A stretch of 64,000 bases of DNA, from NCBI RefSeq assembly GCF_030403505.1, contig NZ_JAUEMJ010000009.1, forward strand, positions 1 through 64,000, read 5' to 3'. Of this stretch, positions 24,840 to 34,244 are shown in pieces. The translations under genes were made by a program, and so were the position numbers. The notes under the pieces are model-generated. The model saw only the letters and a list, made by a program, of their open reading frames with translations, was not told the DNA's origin and did not search any database. How positions within the stretch are numbered: position 1 is the first letter of the stretch; each line of letters begins with the position of its first letter. This DNA comes from Glycomyces tritici. GTDB lineage: Bacteria; Actinomycetota; Actinomycetes; Mycobacteriales; Micromonosporaceae.

Positions 24840-26252
24840 ATGAGGATCACACCTCCCCTCCGCGGACGCGGCGCGAGCGCCGCCCGCGCCATCGCCGTCG
24901 GCACCGCCGCCGCCCTGCTCACCACCGCCTGCATCGGCGGCGACGGCGGATCGAGCGCCTCCGACCGCGTCGAGATCCGCTGGTTCGTCGGGATGGGCGC
25001 GGGCTCCGACGCCCCCACCATTCCCGCCCAGGAGGCGGTCGTCGAGGCGTTCAACGCGAGCCAGGACGAGATCGAACTGGTCCTCGAGGTCGTCGACGCC
25101 GACCAGGCCCCGAACATCCTCTCCACCCAGATCGCCACCGGCGACGCCCCGGACATCGTGGGGCCCATGGGCATCCGCGGCCGCTCCACCTTCCCCGGCG
25201 CCTGGCTCGACCTCACCCCGCACATCGAGGCGCACGACTACGACCTCACCGACTTCGACCCCGCCCTGGTCGACTTCTACCGGATCGAGGAGGAGGGCCA
25301 GATCGGCCTGCCGTTCGCGGTCTTCCCGTCCTTCATGTACGTCAACCTCGACCTGTTCGACGAGGCCGGCCTGCCCTACCCGCCCCAGGAGTACGGCGCG
25401 CCCTACATCGACGCCGACGGCACCGAGCGGCCCTGGGACATCGCGACCATGACCGACCTCGCCAAGCGGCTCACCGTCGACGCCGCGGGCAACGACGCCA
25501 ACAGCCCCGATTTCGACCCGGGCGACATCGTCCAGTTCGGCTTCGGCAACGTCTTCGCCGACATCCGCGCCCAGTCCACCCTCTTCGGCGCCGGCAGCCT
25601 CGTGGACGCCGAGGGCAACGCCCAGATTCCCCCGCACTGGGCCGAGGCCCAGCAGTGGTACTACGACGGCATGTGGAAGGACCACTTCATCCCCAACGGC
25701 CCCTACGGCGACTCGGACATGCTCAACGCCGGCTCGTGGTTCGAGTCGGGCAACCTCGCCATGGGCAACACCCACCTCTGGTACGCGACCTGCTGCATGG
25801 CCGGGTTCGAAGGCAACTGGGACACCGCCGCGGTGCCCTCCTACGACGGCACCGTCACCGCGAAGCTGCACGCCGACACCTTCTCCATCACCAAGACCAC
25901 CGAGCACCCCGACGAGGCGTTCACCGTCCTCACCCACCTCATCGGCGACGCCGCCGAGGAGCTGACCACCACCTACGGCGGCATGCCCGCGCGCATCAGC
26001 CTCCAGGACGGCTACTTCGACAAGGTCGGCGCCGCCAACTTCGAAGGCCAGGACATCAACTGGGACACCGCCGTCCAGGGCATGTCCTACGTCGACAACC
26101 CCGCGCACGAGAGCGGCATGCCCAACTTCCTCGAGGCCGAAGCGGTCCTCGCCGAGTACGCCACCCGCTTCAACCAGGAAGAGGGACTGGACATCCCGGC
26201 CGAGCTCGAAGCGCTCCGAGCGGAGCTCCAGACGGTCTTCGACGCCGCCTGA
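24840..26252 (+). CDS. ABC transporter sugar-binding lipoprotein
   Basis: A 470-residue extracellular solute-binding protein of the MalE/family 1 type. The lipobox LLTTAC lies at about residues 27-32. The mature domain has EIRWFVGMGAGSD, ATGDAPDIVGP and the family block SYVDNPAHESGMPNF. It probably binds an oligosaccharide that the GH1 enzyme of the same operon later hydrolyses. The 160 bp after it contain no gene. Confidence 0.88.
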   Translation: MRITPPLRGRGASAARAIAVGTAAALLTTACIGGDGGSSASDRVEIRWFVGMGAGSDAPTIPAQEAVVEAFNASQDEIELVLEVVDADQAPNILSTQIATGDAPDIVGPMGIRGRSTFPGAWLDLTPHIEAHDYDLTDFDPALVDFYRIEEEGQIGLPFAVFPSFMYVNLDLFDEAGLPYPPQEYGAPYIDADGTERPWDIATMTDLAKRLTVDAAGNDANSPDFDPGDIVQFGFGNVFADIRAQSTLFGAGSLVDAEGNAQIPPHWAEAQQWYYDGMWKDHFIPNGPYGDSDMLNAGSWFESGNLAMGNTHLWYATCCMAGFEGNWDTAAVPSYDGTVTAKLHADTFSITKTTEHPDEAFTVLTHLIGDAAEELTTTYGGMPARISLQDGYFDKVGAANFEGQDINWDTAVQGMSYVDNPAHESGMPNFLEAEAVLAEYATRFNQEEGLDIPAELEALRAELQTVFDAA

Positions 26253-26412
26253 CCCCGGGCGGCCCGCCCGCGGCGCCGATGCCGGTCCACGGCTCGTCGC
26301 CGCGGAGGCCGCCCCTCCCCGCCGGGCGGGCCCCGCGCCCGCCCGGCACCCCCGACCGCTCGCGGCGGCCGGCACCGCCCGCCGCCGTGCTTCCCGAAAG
26401 GCCCGCCTCCCC

Positions 26413-27387
26413 ATGTCCGACTTCACCGACGCGGCGCTCGCCCTCAGGCGCGGCAAGCGCCCCGGGCGCCCCGCCAGCGCCATGGCCCGCCGCGAAGCGC
26501 GCTGGGGCTACGCCTTCATCAGCCCCTGGATCATCGGGTTCGTGCTCTTCTGGGCCGTCCCGATCGGCGCCTCGCTCGTCTTCTCGACGCTCGACTTCCA
26601 GCTCACCGACCCGGACGCGACCAGCTTCGCCGGCGGGAGCAACTGGGAGCGGGCCCTGTCCGACCCCGACACCTGGACCTCGCTGGCCGCCACGTTCCGC
26701 TTCACCGTGCTGTTCCTGCCGCTGAGCCTCGTCGTCGCCCTCGGCCTGGCCCTGCTCCTGAACTCCAAGCACCTCAAGTTCACCGGCCTGTTCCGCCTGC
26801 TGTTCTTCATGCCCTCGATGATCCCGCTCGTCGCGGGCATCCTCATCTGGCAGCAGGTCCTCAACCCCCAGACCGGCTGGGTCAACCGGCTCATCGGCCT
26901 CACCGGCGCCGACGCCTCCGGCTCGGACGGCATCCGCTGGTTCGACAACCCCGTGCTGGTCCTCTTCGCGTTCAGCTTCATCGGCCTGTGGGGCATCGGC
27001 AACAGCATGATCGTGAACCTCGCCGGCCTCCAGGGCATCCCGACCGAGCTCTACGAGGCCGCCGAGATCGACGGCGCCGGCTGGTGGCGGCGCCTGCGCA
27101 CCATCACGCTGCCCCTGCTCTCCCCGGTCATGTTCTACAACCTGGTGATCGGATCGGTGCTGGTGCTCCAGTACTTCGTGGTGCCCTGGGTCCTCTTCGG
27201 CGCCAGCGGCCGCCCCGGCGGCGCCAGCAGGTTCCTCCTCGTCCACTTCTACCAAGAGGCGTTCGTCTTCGGGAACATGGGCTACGGCGCGGCCCTGGCC
27301 TGGCTCATCTTCATCGTCGTCGCGGTCCTCACCGGCCTGCTGTTCGGCACCGCCCGCTACTGGGTCCACTACGGAACGGAGCGATAG
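26413..27387 (+). CDS. ABC sugar transporter permease (MalF-like)
   Basis: A 324-residue permease with six main helices and the coupling loop EAAEIDGAGWWRRLRTITLPLL. The N-terminal 35 residues are cytoplasmic and basic. Its TAG stop overlaps the GTG start of the next permease by one base. Confidence 0.88.
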   Translation: MSDFTDAALALRRGKRPGRPASAMARREARWGYAFISPWIIGFVLFWAVPIGASLVFSTLDFQLTDPDATSFAGGSNWERALSDPDTWTSLAATFRFTVLFLPLSLVVALGLALLLNSKHLKFTGLFRLLFFMPSMIPLVAGILIWQQVLNPQTGWVNRLIGLTGADASGSDGIRWFDNPVLVLFAFSFIGLWGIGNSMIVNLAGLQGIPTELYEAAEIDGAGWWRRLRTITLPLLSPVMFYNLVIGSVLVLQYFVVPWVLFGASGRPGGASRFLLVHFYQEAFVFGNMGYGAALAWLIFIVVAVLTGLLFGTARYWVHYGTER

Positions 27388-28454
27388 TGCACACCGCTGC
27401 CAAGCCCACCGAGGCCGCCCTGCGCCGCCGGCGCCGCAACCTCCTGCTCACCGCCTGCACCACGCTCGGCGCGCTCCTGCTCGCCGGGATCTTCCTCATG
27501 CCCCTCGGCTACGGGGCCGCCACCGCGCTCAAGGACAAGGACGGCGTCTCCGACCCCGACGCCTCGATCCTCCCCGTCTCGGCGCGCACCTTCGCGTACG
27601 AAGGCGACGAACTCGACGTCTACGCCGTGCCCATGCCCGGCGGCGAGGTCCGCGAACTCGCCCTCGTCGAACCCGGCCGCGAGTCCAGCGTCTTCATCGA
27701 CCCCGAGGACCCGGACGCGGGCACGCTCGAATGGGAGGGCCGCTGGCGCACCCTCGAACCGGTCACCGGACTCGCACCGCAGTGGGGCAACTTCGAGGAG
27801 GCCTGGAACACCATCGACTTCCTGCGCCTCATGGGCTGGACGCTCATGTACGCGCTCACGACGATGCTGTTCACCGTCGTCTCCTCCGCCGTCGTCGCCT
27901 ACGGCTTCGCCCGCTTCCGCTTCCCGGGCCGCGGCATCCTCTTCGGACTGCTCATGGCCACGATCCTGCTGCCGCCGGCGGTCACCCTCGTGCCCAAGTA
28001 CGCGGTCTTCCTCCAGATGGGCTGGGTCGGCACCTACCTGCCGCTCATCGTCCCGCAGCTGTTCGCCAACGCCTTCAACGTCTTCCTGCTCCGCCAGTAC
28101 TTCCTCACCATCCCGAGGGAGCTCGAGGAGGCCGCCCGGATCGACGGGGCCGGGCCGATCCGCACCTTCCTGCGGGTGATCGTCCCGCAGGCCGCCCCGG
28201 CCCTCACCGCGGTGAGCCTCTTCCACTTCTTCTACGCCTGGAACGACTTCTTCGAACCGCTGCTCTACCTGGCCGGCAACCGCGAGATCGTCCCGATCGG
28301 CGTGGGCCTGAGCTACTTCAGCGGCGTCTACAACTCCGAACCCCACCTCATCCTCGCCGCCGCGCTCCTTGCGCTGGCCCTGCCGGTCGCGATCTTCCTC
28401 GCGGCGCAGCGGGTCTTCGTCCGGGGCATCGTCGTCACCGGCGTGGACAAATGA
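27387..28454 (+). CDS. ABC sugar transporter permease (MalG-like) with long periplasmic insert
   Basis: A 355-residue permease. After the first helix there is an extracellular insert of about 95 residues (roughly 50-140), including ELDVYAVPMPGGEVRELALV, seen in a subset of actinobacterial MalG proteins; then five helices with the coupling loop EEAARIDGAGPIRTFLRVIVP. GTG 27387 is chosen because it overlaps the preceding stop and begins ahead of the first helix. Confidence 0.87.
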   Translation: MHTAAKPTEAALRRRRRNLLLTACTTLGALLLAGIFLMPLGYGAATALKDKDGVSDPDASILPVSARTFAYEGDELDVYAVPMPGGEVRELALVEPGRESSVFIDPEDPDAGTLEWEGRWRTLEPVTGLAPQWGNFEEAWNTIDFLRLMGWTLMYALTTMLFTVVSSAVVAYGFARFRFPGRGILFGLLMATILLPPAVTLVPKYAVFLQMGWVGTYLPLIVPQLFANAFNVFLLRQYFLTIPRELEEAARIDGAGPIRTFLRVIVPQAAPALTAVSLFHFFYAWNDFFEPLLYLAGNREIVPIGVGLSYFSGVYNSEPHLILAAALLALALPVAIFLAAQRVFVRGIVVTGVDK

Positions 28455-28501
28455 GCGGGCGAATGATCCGACCGAACCACCGAAGCCAAGGAGCGAACGC
28501 C

Positions 28502-29860
28502 ATGACCGCCACCAGCCCGTTCCCGGAGGACTTCCTCTGGGGCGCATCGACCGCGGCCTACCAGATCGAGGGCGCCGCCGCCGAGGGCGGCCGCGGGCCG
28601 TCCATCTGGGACACCTTCTCGGCGACCCCGGGGAACGTCAAGGGCGGCGACACCGGCGAGGTCGCATGCGACCACTACCACCGCTGGCGCGAGGACTTCG
28701 GGATCGCCGCCGGCCTGGGGCTGAAGGCCTACCGCATGTCGGTCTCGTGGGCGCGCCTGCAGCCCGCGGGCCGCGGGGACCTCAACCCGGTGGCCGTCGC
28801 GTTCTACCGGGAGCAGCTGGCCGACCTGCGCGACAAGGGGATCCGCTCGGCGGTGACCCTGTACCACTGGGACCTGCCGCAGGTCCTGGAGGACGAGGGG
28901 GGCTGGCCCGAGCGGGCGACCGCCGAGCGCTTCGCCGATTACGCCGCCCGCACCGCGCGGGCCTTGGGGGACCTGGTGGACGAGTGGATCCCGGTCAACG
29001 AGGCCTGGTGCGCGGCCTTCCTCGGCTACCACGCGGGCGTCCACGCCCCCGGCCGCCAGGACCGCACCGCCGCACTGCGCGCGGCCCACCACCTCAACCT
29101 CGGCCACGGCCTGGCCGTGGCCGCGATCCGCGAGGCCGCGCCGAACGCGCGCGTGGGCTCGGCGGTCATCATGACCGACATCGAGGCCGCCACGGACAAG
29201 CCCGCGGACCGCGAGGCCGCGCGCCTGTCCGACGGCGGCGGCAACCGGCTCTTCCTCGACCCGCTGTTCCGCGGCTCCTACCCCGAGGACATGCTCCGCC
29301 ACTTCGCGCCCACCGGCGCGTTCGACGCGGTCCTGCCCGGCGACATGGAGACGGTCGCCGCGCCCCTGGACTTCGTGGGCGTCAACCACTACCACCGCTT
29401 CGTCGTCGAGGCCGACCCCGCCGACACGCACCTGGGCAACCGCAGCCTGCCGCCGACGAACCCGGTGACCGGCTTCGGGTGGGAGATCAACCCCGACAGC
29501 CTGCAGCGCGTCCTGGAGCGCCTCTCGGCCGAGTACACCGACCTGCCGGTGCACATCACCGAGAGCGGTGCGTCCTTCGAGGACACGGTGGGCCCGGACG
29601 GCTCGGTGGACGACACCGACCGCGTCGACTACCTGGACGGCTACATGCGGGCCGCGGGCCGCGCCATCGAGAACGGCGTGAACCTGCGCGGGTACTTCGT
29701 GTGGTCCCTGCTCGACAACTTCGAGTGGGGCGAGGGCTACTCCAAGCGCTTCGGGCTCGTGCGGGTCGACTACGCCACGCAGGAGCGCACGCTCAAGCGC
29801 AGCGCGCACTGGTACCGGGACGTGATCGCCTCGGGCGGCGCCGCGCTGCGCCGGCCCTAA
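28502..29860 (+). CDS. Beta-glucosidase-type glycoside hydrolase, family 1
   Basis: A 452-residue GH1 (beta/alpha)8 enzyme with no signal peptide, so it is cytoplasmic. FPEDFLWGASTAAYQIEGA is the family N-terminal signature. The acid/base glutamate is in PVNEAWC (about residue 166), where nearly all relatives have NEP; the nucleophile is in ITESGA (about 354), usually ITENG. The aglycone end NFEWGEGYSKRFGLV is normal. It follows three transport genes and probably cleaves the imported beta-glycoside. AAGGAG precedes ATG 28502. Confidence 0.9.
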   Translation: MTATSPFPEDFLWGASTAAYQIEGAAAEGGRGPSIWDTFSATPGNVKGGDTGEVACDHYHRWREDFGIAAGLGLKAYRMSVSWARLQPAGRGDLNPVAVAFYREQLADLRDKGIRSAVTLYHWDLPQVLEDEGGWPERATAERFADYAARTARALGDLVDEWIPVNEAWCAAFLGYHAGVHAPGRQDRTAALRAAHHLNLGHGLAVAAIREAAPNARVGSAVIMTDIEAATDKPADREAARLSDGGGNRLFLDPLFRGSYPEDMLRHFAPTGAFDAVLPGDMETVAAPLDFVGVNHYHRFVVEADPADTHLGNRSLPPTNPVTGFGWEINPDSLQRVLERLSAEYTDLPVHITESGASFEDTVGPDGSVDDTDRVDYLDGYMRAAGRAIENGVNLRGYFVWSLLDNFEWGEGYSKRFGLVRVDYATQERTLKRSAHWYRDVIASGGAALRRP

Positions 29861-29899
29861 CGAACGACCGGCCGGAGCCCGCCGGTCGGATGAGCCGGG

Positions 29900-29931
29900 A
29901 GGCCGCCCGTCCTTGCCGGGCCGGGCGGCCT
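29900..29931. terminator. Bidirectional terminator-like hairpin
   Basis: Perfect 10-bp arms (29900-29909 and 29922-29931) with a 12-nt loop lie between the convergent GH1 and LacI genes. Confidence 0.6.
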
Positions 29932-29964
29932 TCCCATGCGCCGCAAGCCGATGCGCGCTCGGTC

Positions 29965-30990
29965 TCATCGGCGCGGCGGGGGAGCGGCGGTGTCCCGTTC
30001 GATGAGCCGGACGCCCAGCGTCGTGGCCTCGTCGGGACGGTCCCTGCCCGCGAGGCGGTCCATCATGAGCCGCACCGCCTCGGCGGCCTTGGCCGTCAGG
30101 TCCTGGGCCACGGTGGTGAGCTTCGGCGTGACGTAGACGGCCAGGTCCGAGTCGTCGTAGCCGACCACCGAGACGTCGCCGGGCACCGACCGCCCCTCGG
30201 CCGCGAGCCCTTCGATGAGCCCGATGGCGAGGATGTCGGCCGTGGTGAAGACCGCGGTCACGTCCGGCCGCTCGCGGGCGAGGCGGCGACCGTACGCCAG
30301 GCCGTCGGCGTGCGTGGTCTCCACTCGGGACACCAGTGACTCGTCGTACCCGATCCCGTTGGCCGCCAGCACGGTGCGGTACCCCTCGAAACGCCGGCGC
30401 ACCACGCCCGTGGCCGAGAACCCCGGTCCCGCGAACGCGATCCTCTTGTGCCCCAAGGCGATGAGGTGCGACACGGCCAGTTCGGCGCCGCCGAAGTCGT
30501 CGGAGCGGACCTCGAGGGCGAGCGGGTTCTCCGAGTAGGAGTCCATGGCGACCAGGGCCACGCCGCCGACGGTCTCGGCCTTGAGCCGGTCGATCTCGGC
30601 GTCCTGGAACCCCAGGAGGACCGCGCCGTCGAGGTTCCAGGACTTGAGCGCCTCGGTGATCTCGGCGCGGTCGGCGATGCCGCGGAGCATCAGGTGGTAG
30701 TCGAGGCGGCGCAGCTCGCGTTCGAGCATGCCGATGACCGCCACGGTGTGGGGGCTGATGGTCAGGCTCGCCTCGTCCTCGGCGGGCACGAGCAGGCCGA
30801 CGAGCCGGGAGGACTTCGCGGCGAGGCTGCGGGCGGAGGCGCTGGGCACGTAGCCGCGGTCTTTGACGATCCGCAGGATGCGGTCGCGCGTGGCGGCGGA
30901 GACGCGGGCCTGCTTGCCGTTGACCACATTGGACACGGTCATCAGGCTGACGCCCGCCTCGGCGGCGATGTCCTTGAGCGTGACGGCCAA
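29965..30990 (-). CDS. LacI-family transcriptional repressor
   Basis: A 341-residue repressor. Residues 3-50 hold the HTH and hinge helix (TLKDIAAEAGVSLMTVSNVVNG, SASARSLA), followed by a periplasmic-binding-like effector domain ending VGYDDSDLAVYVTPKLTTV. It sits between two sugar operons and is divergent from the GH13 operon, with a near-perfect palindrome at 31084-31103 in between, so it most likely represses that operon and itself. Confidence 0.9.
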   Translation of the reverse strand: MAVTLKDIAAEAGVSLMTVSNVVNGKQARVSAATRDRILRIVKDRGYVPSASARSLAAKSSRLVGLLVPAEDEASLTISPHTVAVIGMLERELRRLDYHLMLRGIADRAEITEALKSWNLDGAVLLGFQDAEIDRLKAETVGGVALVAMDSYSENPLALEVRSDDFGGAELAVSHLIALGHKRIAFAGPGFSATGVVRRRFEGYRTVLAANGIGYDESLVSRVETTHADGLAYGRRLARERPDVTAVFTTADILAIGLIEGLAAEGRSVPGDVSVVGYDDSDLAVYVTPKLTTVAQDLTAKAAEAVRLMMDRLAGRDRPDEATTLGVRLIERDTAAPPPRR

Positions 30991-31083
30991 CGGTGCTCCT
31001 CCTGCGATCAGCAGACGATTCTCGCGGCGGAAGCCGGACTCCCGCCGTTGACAAGTCTGTCACCCGGGTCTAAGCTACCGAGC

Positions 31084-31103
31084 TAGGTATAGCGCTAAAC
31101 CTA
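31084..31103. promoter_or_regulatory. LacI-type operator
   Basis: TAGGTATAGC-GCTAAACCTA is a 20-bp palindrome with one mismatched pair and a central CG, the usual LacI architecture. It lies 93 bp from the LacI start and 71 bp from the GH13 start. Confidence 0.7.
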
Positions 31104-31174
31104 TCATGTGCAGGGACTACACCCGTCCCTGTGGCATGCCCATGGTCGCGCTCAGACGAAGGAACGGAGCCGCA

Positions 31175-32821
31175 TTGCGCTCGGCAAAACCCACCGCAGG
31201 CCCCACCGCACCGGCACCGCACTGGTGGCGGAACGCGGTGATCTACCAGGTCTACCCGCGCAGCTTCGCGGACGCCGACGGCGACGGGACCGGCGACCTC
31301 GCGGGCGTCCGCGACCGCCTCCCCTACCTCGCCGACCTCGGCGTCGACGCCCTCTGGTTCACCCCCTGGTACCGCTCGCCGCAGGCCGACGGGGGCTACG
31401 ACGTCGCCGACTACCGCGCGATCGACCCCGCCTTCGGCACCCTCGCCGACGCCGAGGCGCTCATCACCGCCGCGCGCGGCCTGGGCATCCGCACCATCGT
31501 CGACATCGTCCCCAACCACGTCTCCGATCAGCACGAGTGGTTCCAGGAGGCCCTGGCCGCCGCCCCCGGCGACCCCGCCCGCGACCGCTTCTGGTTCCGC
31601 GACGGCCGCGGCCCCGGCGGCGACGAGATGCCCACCCGGTGGACCTCCAGCTTCGCCGGGGACACCTGGACCCGCACCACCGGCCCGGACGGGAAGCCCG
31701 GCCAGTGGTACCTCCACCTCTTCGCCCCCGAGCAGCCCGACCTCAACTGGAACCACCCCGACGTCGTCGCCGAGCACGAAGCGGTCCTGCGGTTCTGGTA
31801 CGACCGCGGCGTCGCCGGCATCCGCATCGACTCCGCGGCGCTCATCGCCAAGGACCCCGAGCTGCCCGAGGTGGGGGAGCACCACGAGCCCGGCCGGCAC
31901 CCGCACCTCGACCGCGACGAGCTCCACGACGTCTACCGCGGCTGGCGCAAGGTCGCCGACTCCTACGAGGACCCCCGCCTCCTCGTCGGCGAAGTCTGGC
32001 TCGACGACCACGAGCGCTTCGTCCGCTACCTGCGCGACGACGAGATGCACATGGCCTTCAACTTCGACTTCATGTCCCGCCCCTGGGACGCCGCGGCGCT
32101 GGCCGGGTCGATCCGGTCCACCCTCGCGGCCCACGCCACTGTGGACGCACCGCCGACCTGGGTCCTCTCCAACCACGACGTCACCCGCCCGGTCACCCGC
32201 TACGGCCGCGAGGACTCCGCGTTCGCCTTCAGCGCCAAGCGGTTCGGCACCCCCACCGACCTCGCGCTCGGCGCCCGCCGCGCCCGCGCCGCCGCGCTGC
32301 TCACCGCCGCGCTCCCCGGCGTGCTCTACGTCTACCAGGGCGACGAGCTCGGACTGCCCGAAGTGGAGGACCTGCCCGAAGGGGCCCGCCAGGACCCCAT
32401 GCACTTCCGCTCCGGCGGGACCGATCCCGGTCGCGACGGCTGCCGCGTCCCGCTGCCCTGGACCGCGACCGGACCCACCTGCGGGTTCAACGACACCGGG
32501 ACCGCGACCTGGCTGCCCCAGCCCGCGGACTGGGGGACCTACGCCGCCGCGTCCCAGCAGGACGACCCGGACTCCTTCCTCACCCTCTACCGCGAGGCGA
32601 TCCGCCTGCGCCGCAGCGAACCCGCGCTGCGCGGCGACGCCTTCGCCTGGACCTCGTCCGCACCCGGAACCCTCGCGTTCCGGCGCGGCGAGGACCTCAC
32701 CTGCGTCGTCAACTTCGGCGCACCTGCGGCCCTGCCCGACCACACCGCGGTCGTCATCGCCAGCGCGCCGCTGGAGCACGGCCTCCTGCCGCGGGACACC
32801 GCGGTGTGGCTGCGCACCTGA
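31175..32821 (+). CDS. Alpha-glucosidase-type glycoside hydrolase, family 13
   Basis: A 548-residue cytoplasmic GH13 enzyme of the oligo-1,6-glucosidase/alpha-glucosidase group. WWRNAVIYQVYPRSFAD opens the domain; the nucleophile is D in GIRIDSAA (about 219), the acid/base E in LVGEVW (about 273) and the third acid D in SNHDV (about 334). TTG 31175 is preferred because GGAG sits five bases upstream; an ATG at 31142 is possible. It is the first gene of an operon with a sugar ABC transporter. Confidence 0.88.
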   Translation: MRSAKPTAGPTAPAPHWWRNAVIYQVYPRSFADADGDGTGDLAGVRDRLPYLADLGVDALWFTPWYRSPQADGGYDVADYRAIDPAFGTLADAEALITAARGLGIRTIVDIVPNHVSDQHEWFQEALAAAPGDPARDRFWFRDGRGPGGDEMPTRWTSSFAGDTWTRTTGPDGKPGQWYLHLFAPEQPDLNWNHPDVVAEHEAVLRFWYDRGVAGIRIDSAALIAKDPELPEVGEHHEPGRHPHLDRDELHDVYRGWRKVADSYEDPRLLVGEVWLDDHERFVRYLRDDEMHMAFNFDFMSRPWDAAALAGSIRSTLAAHATVDAPPTWVLSNHDVTRPVTRYGREDSAFAFSAKRFGTPTDLALGARRARAAALLTAALPGVLYVYQGDELGLPEVEDLPEGARQDPMHFRSGGTDPGRDGCRVPLPWTATGPTCGFNDTGTATWLPQPADWGTYAAASQQDDPDSFLTLYREAIRLRRSEPALRGDAFAWTSSAPGTLAFRRGEDLTCVVNFGAPAALPDHTAVVIASAPLEHGLLPRDTAVWLRT

Positions 32822-32885
32822 CCCCTCCCGCAATGCCCGCAGCACAACAGCACCGGCTCAACGAAGCACCGACAAGGAGCAACCG

Positions 32886-34232
32886 ATGAAACCCTCTCGC
32901 ACCGCCGCCGCAGTCGCGGCCGCCGCCCTCGCCGCGGTCAGCGTCGCCGCCTGCTCGGACGACGCACCCGACGACGGCCGCACCCACATCACCGTCACCA
33001 TCGACGCCGGCCTCGAGCAGGCCGCGATCGACGCGTTCAACGCCCGCATCGAGCAGTTCGAGGAAGCCCACCCGGACATCGCCGTCGAGACCCAGGAGTA
33101 CACCTGGACCGCCGGCACCTTCACCGCCCAGCTCGCCGGCGGCACCCTCCCCGACGTGTTCGTGGTGCCCTTCACCGACGGGCGCGGCCTCATCGAGCGC
33201 GGCCAGATCGCCGACATCGGCGACCTCACCGCCGCCCTGCCCTACCGGGAGCAGTACAACCCGAACATCGCCGCCGCCGGCGAGGACGCCGAAGGCGACC
33301 TCTGGGCGATCCCGATCGCCGCCTACGGCCAAGGGCTGCACTACAACCGGACCCTCTTCGAGGCCGCCGGGCTCGACCCCGACGCCCCGCCGACCACCTG
33401 GGACGAGATCCAGGCCGCCGCCAAGACCATCACCGAGGAGACCGGCGAGGCCGGCTACGCCGTGATGACCAACGACAACACCGGCGGCTGGATCCTCACC
33501 ACCGTCGTCAACGCCCTCGGCGGCCGCACCGAGGCCGACGGCAAGGCCACCATCGACACGCCCGCCATGCGCGAAGCGCTCACCCGCCTCCAGGGCATGC
33601 GCTGGGACGACCGGTCCATGGGCGACGACTTCCTGTACGACTGGGCGACCATCAACCAGGCCTTCGCCTCCGGCCGCATCGGCATGTACGTCTCCGGCGG
33701 CGGCAACTACGGGAACCTCTTCACCCAGAACGCCCTCGACCCCGACGACTACGGCCTCACCGTGCTCCCGCTCGCCGGCCCCGACGCGGGCGTCCTCGGC
33801 GGCGGCACCCTCGCCGCCGTCAGCCCGAACGCCGAACCCGAGGAGCAGGCCGCCGCGGTCGAGTGGATCGACTTCTACTACATGGAGAAGCTCACCGACC
33901 AGGCCGCCGCGGTCGCCGACGCCGAAGTGAAGGCCGAGACCGGCCAGCCCGTCGGCGCCCCCGAACTCCCCGTCTTCGACAAGGCCGCCTACGACGAGCA
34001 GCAGACCTGGATCGCCGAGTTCGTGAACGTCCCGGTCGACCAGATGGCCCCCTACACCACCCAGGTGTTCGACCAGCCGCTGCTCACCGAGCCCGTGCAC
34101 GCCACCCAGGAGGTCTACGCCGTGCTCGACACCGTCGTCCAGACGGTCCTCACCGAGGAGGGCGCCGACATCGACGCCCTGCTCGCCCAGGCCCAGGCCG
34201 ACGCCCAGGCCGCGATCGACGCGGCCGCATAG
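32886..34232 (+). CDS. ABC transporter sugar-binding lipoprotein
   Basis: A 448-residue family-1 solute-binding protein with the lipobox VSVAAC at about residues 18-23. TQEYTWTAGTFTAQLAGGTLPDVFVVPFTDG is the ligand-pocket region. It serves the 34245/35210 permeases; the ATPase is not encoded here, so a shared MsiK-type ATPase elsewhere is expected (inference from related actinobacterial systems). Confidence 0.88.
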   Translation: MKPSRTAAAVAAAALAAVSVAACSDDAPDDGRTHITVTIDAGLEQAAIDAFNARIEQFEEAHPDIAVETQEYTWTAGTFTAQLAGGTLPDVFVVPFTDGRGLIERGQIADIGDLTAALPYREQYNPNIAAAGEDAEGDLWAIPIAAYGQGLHYNRTLFEAAGLDPDAPPTTWDEIQAAAKTITEETGEAGYAVMTNDNTGGWILTTVVNALGGRTEADGKATIDTPAMREALTRLQGMRWDDRSMGDDFLYDWATINQAFASGRIGMYVSGGGNYGNLFTQNALDPDDYGLTVLPLAGPDAGVLGGGTLAAVSPNAEPEEQAAAVEWIDFYYMEKLTDQAAAVADAEVKAETGQPVGAPELPVFDKAAYDEQQTWIAEFVNVPVDQMAPYTTQVFDQPLLTEPVHATQEVYAVLDTVVQTVLTEEGADIDALLAQAQADAQAAIDAAA

Positions 34233-34244
34233 GAAACCACCCAC

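Noticed and set aside
28328..31063. A 911-residue minus-strand frame across the GH1 and LacI region
   Set aside because: It is antisense to GH1 and out of frame with LacI; composition is the typical GC-rich shadow.
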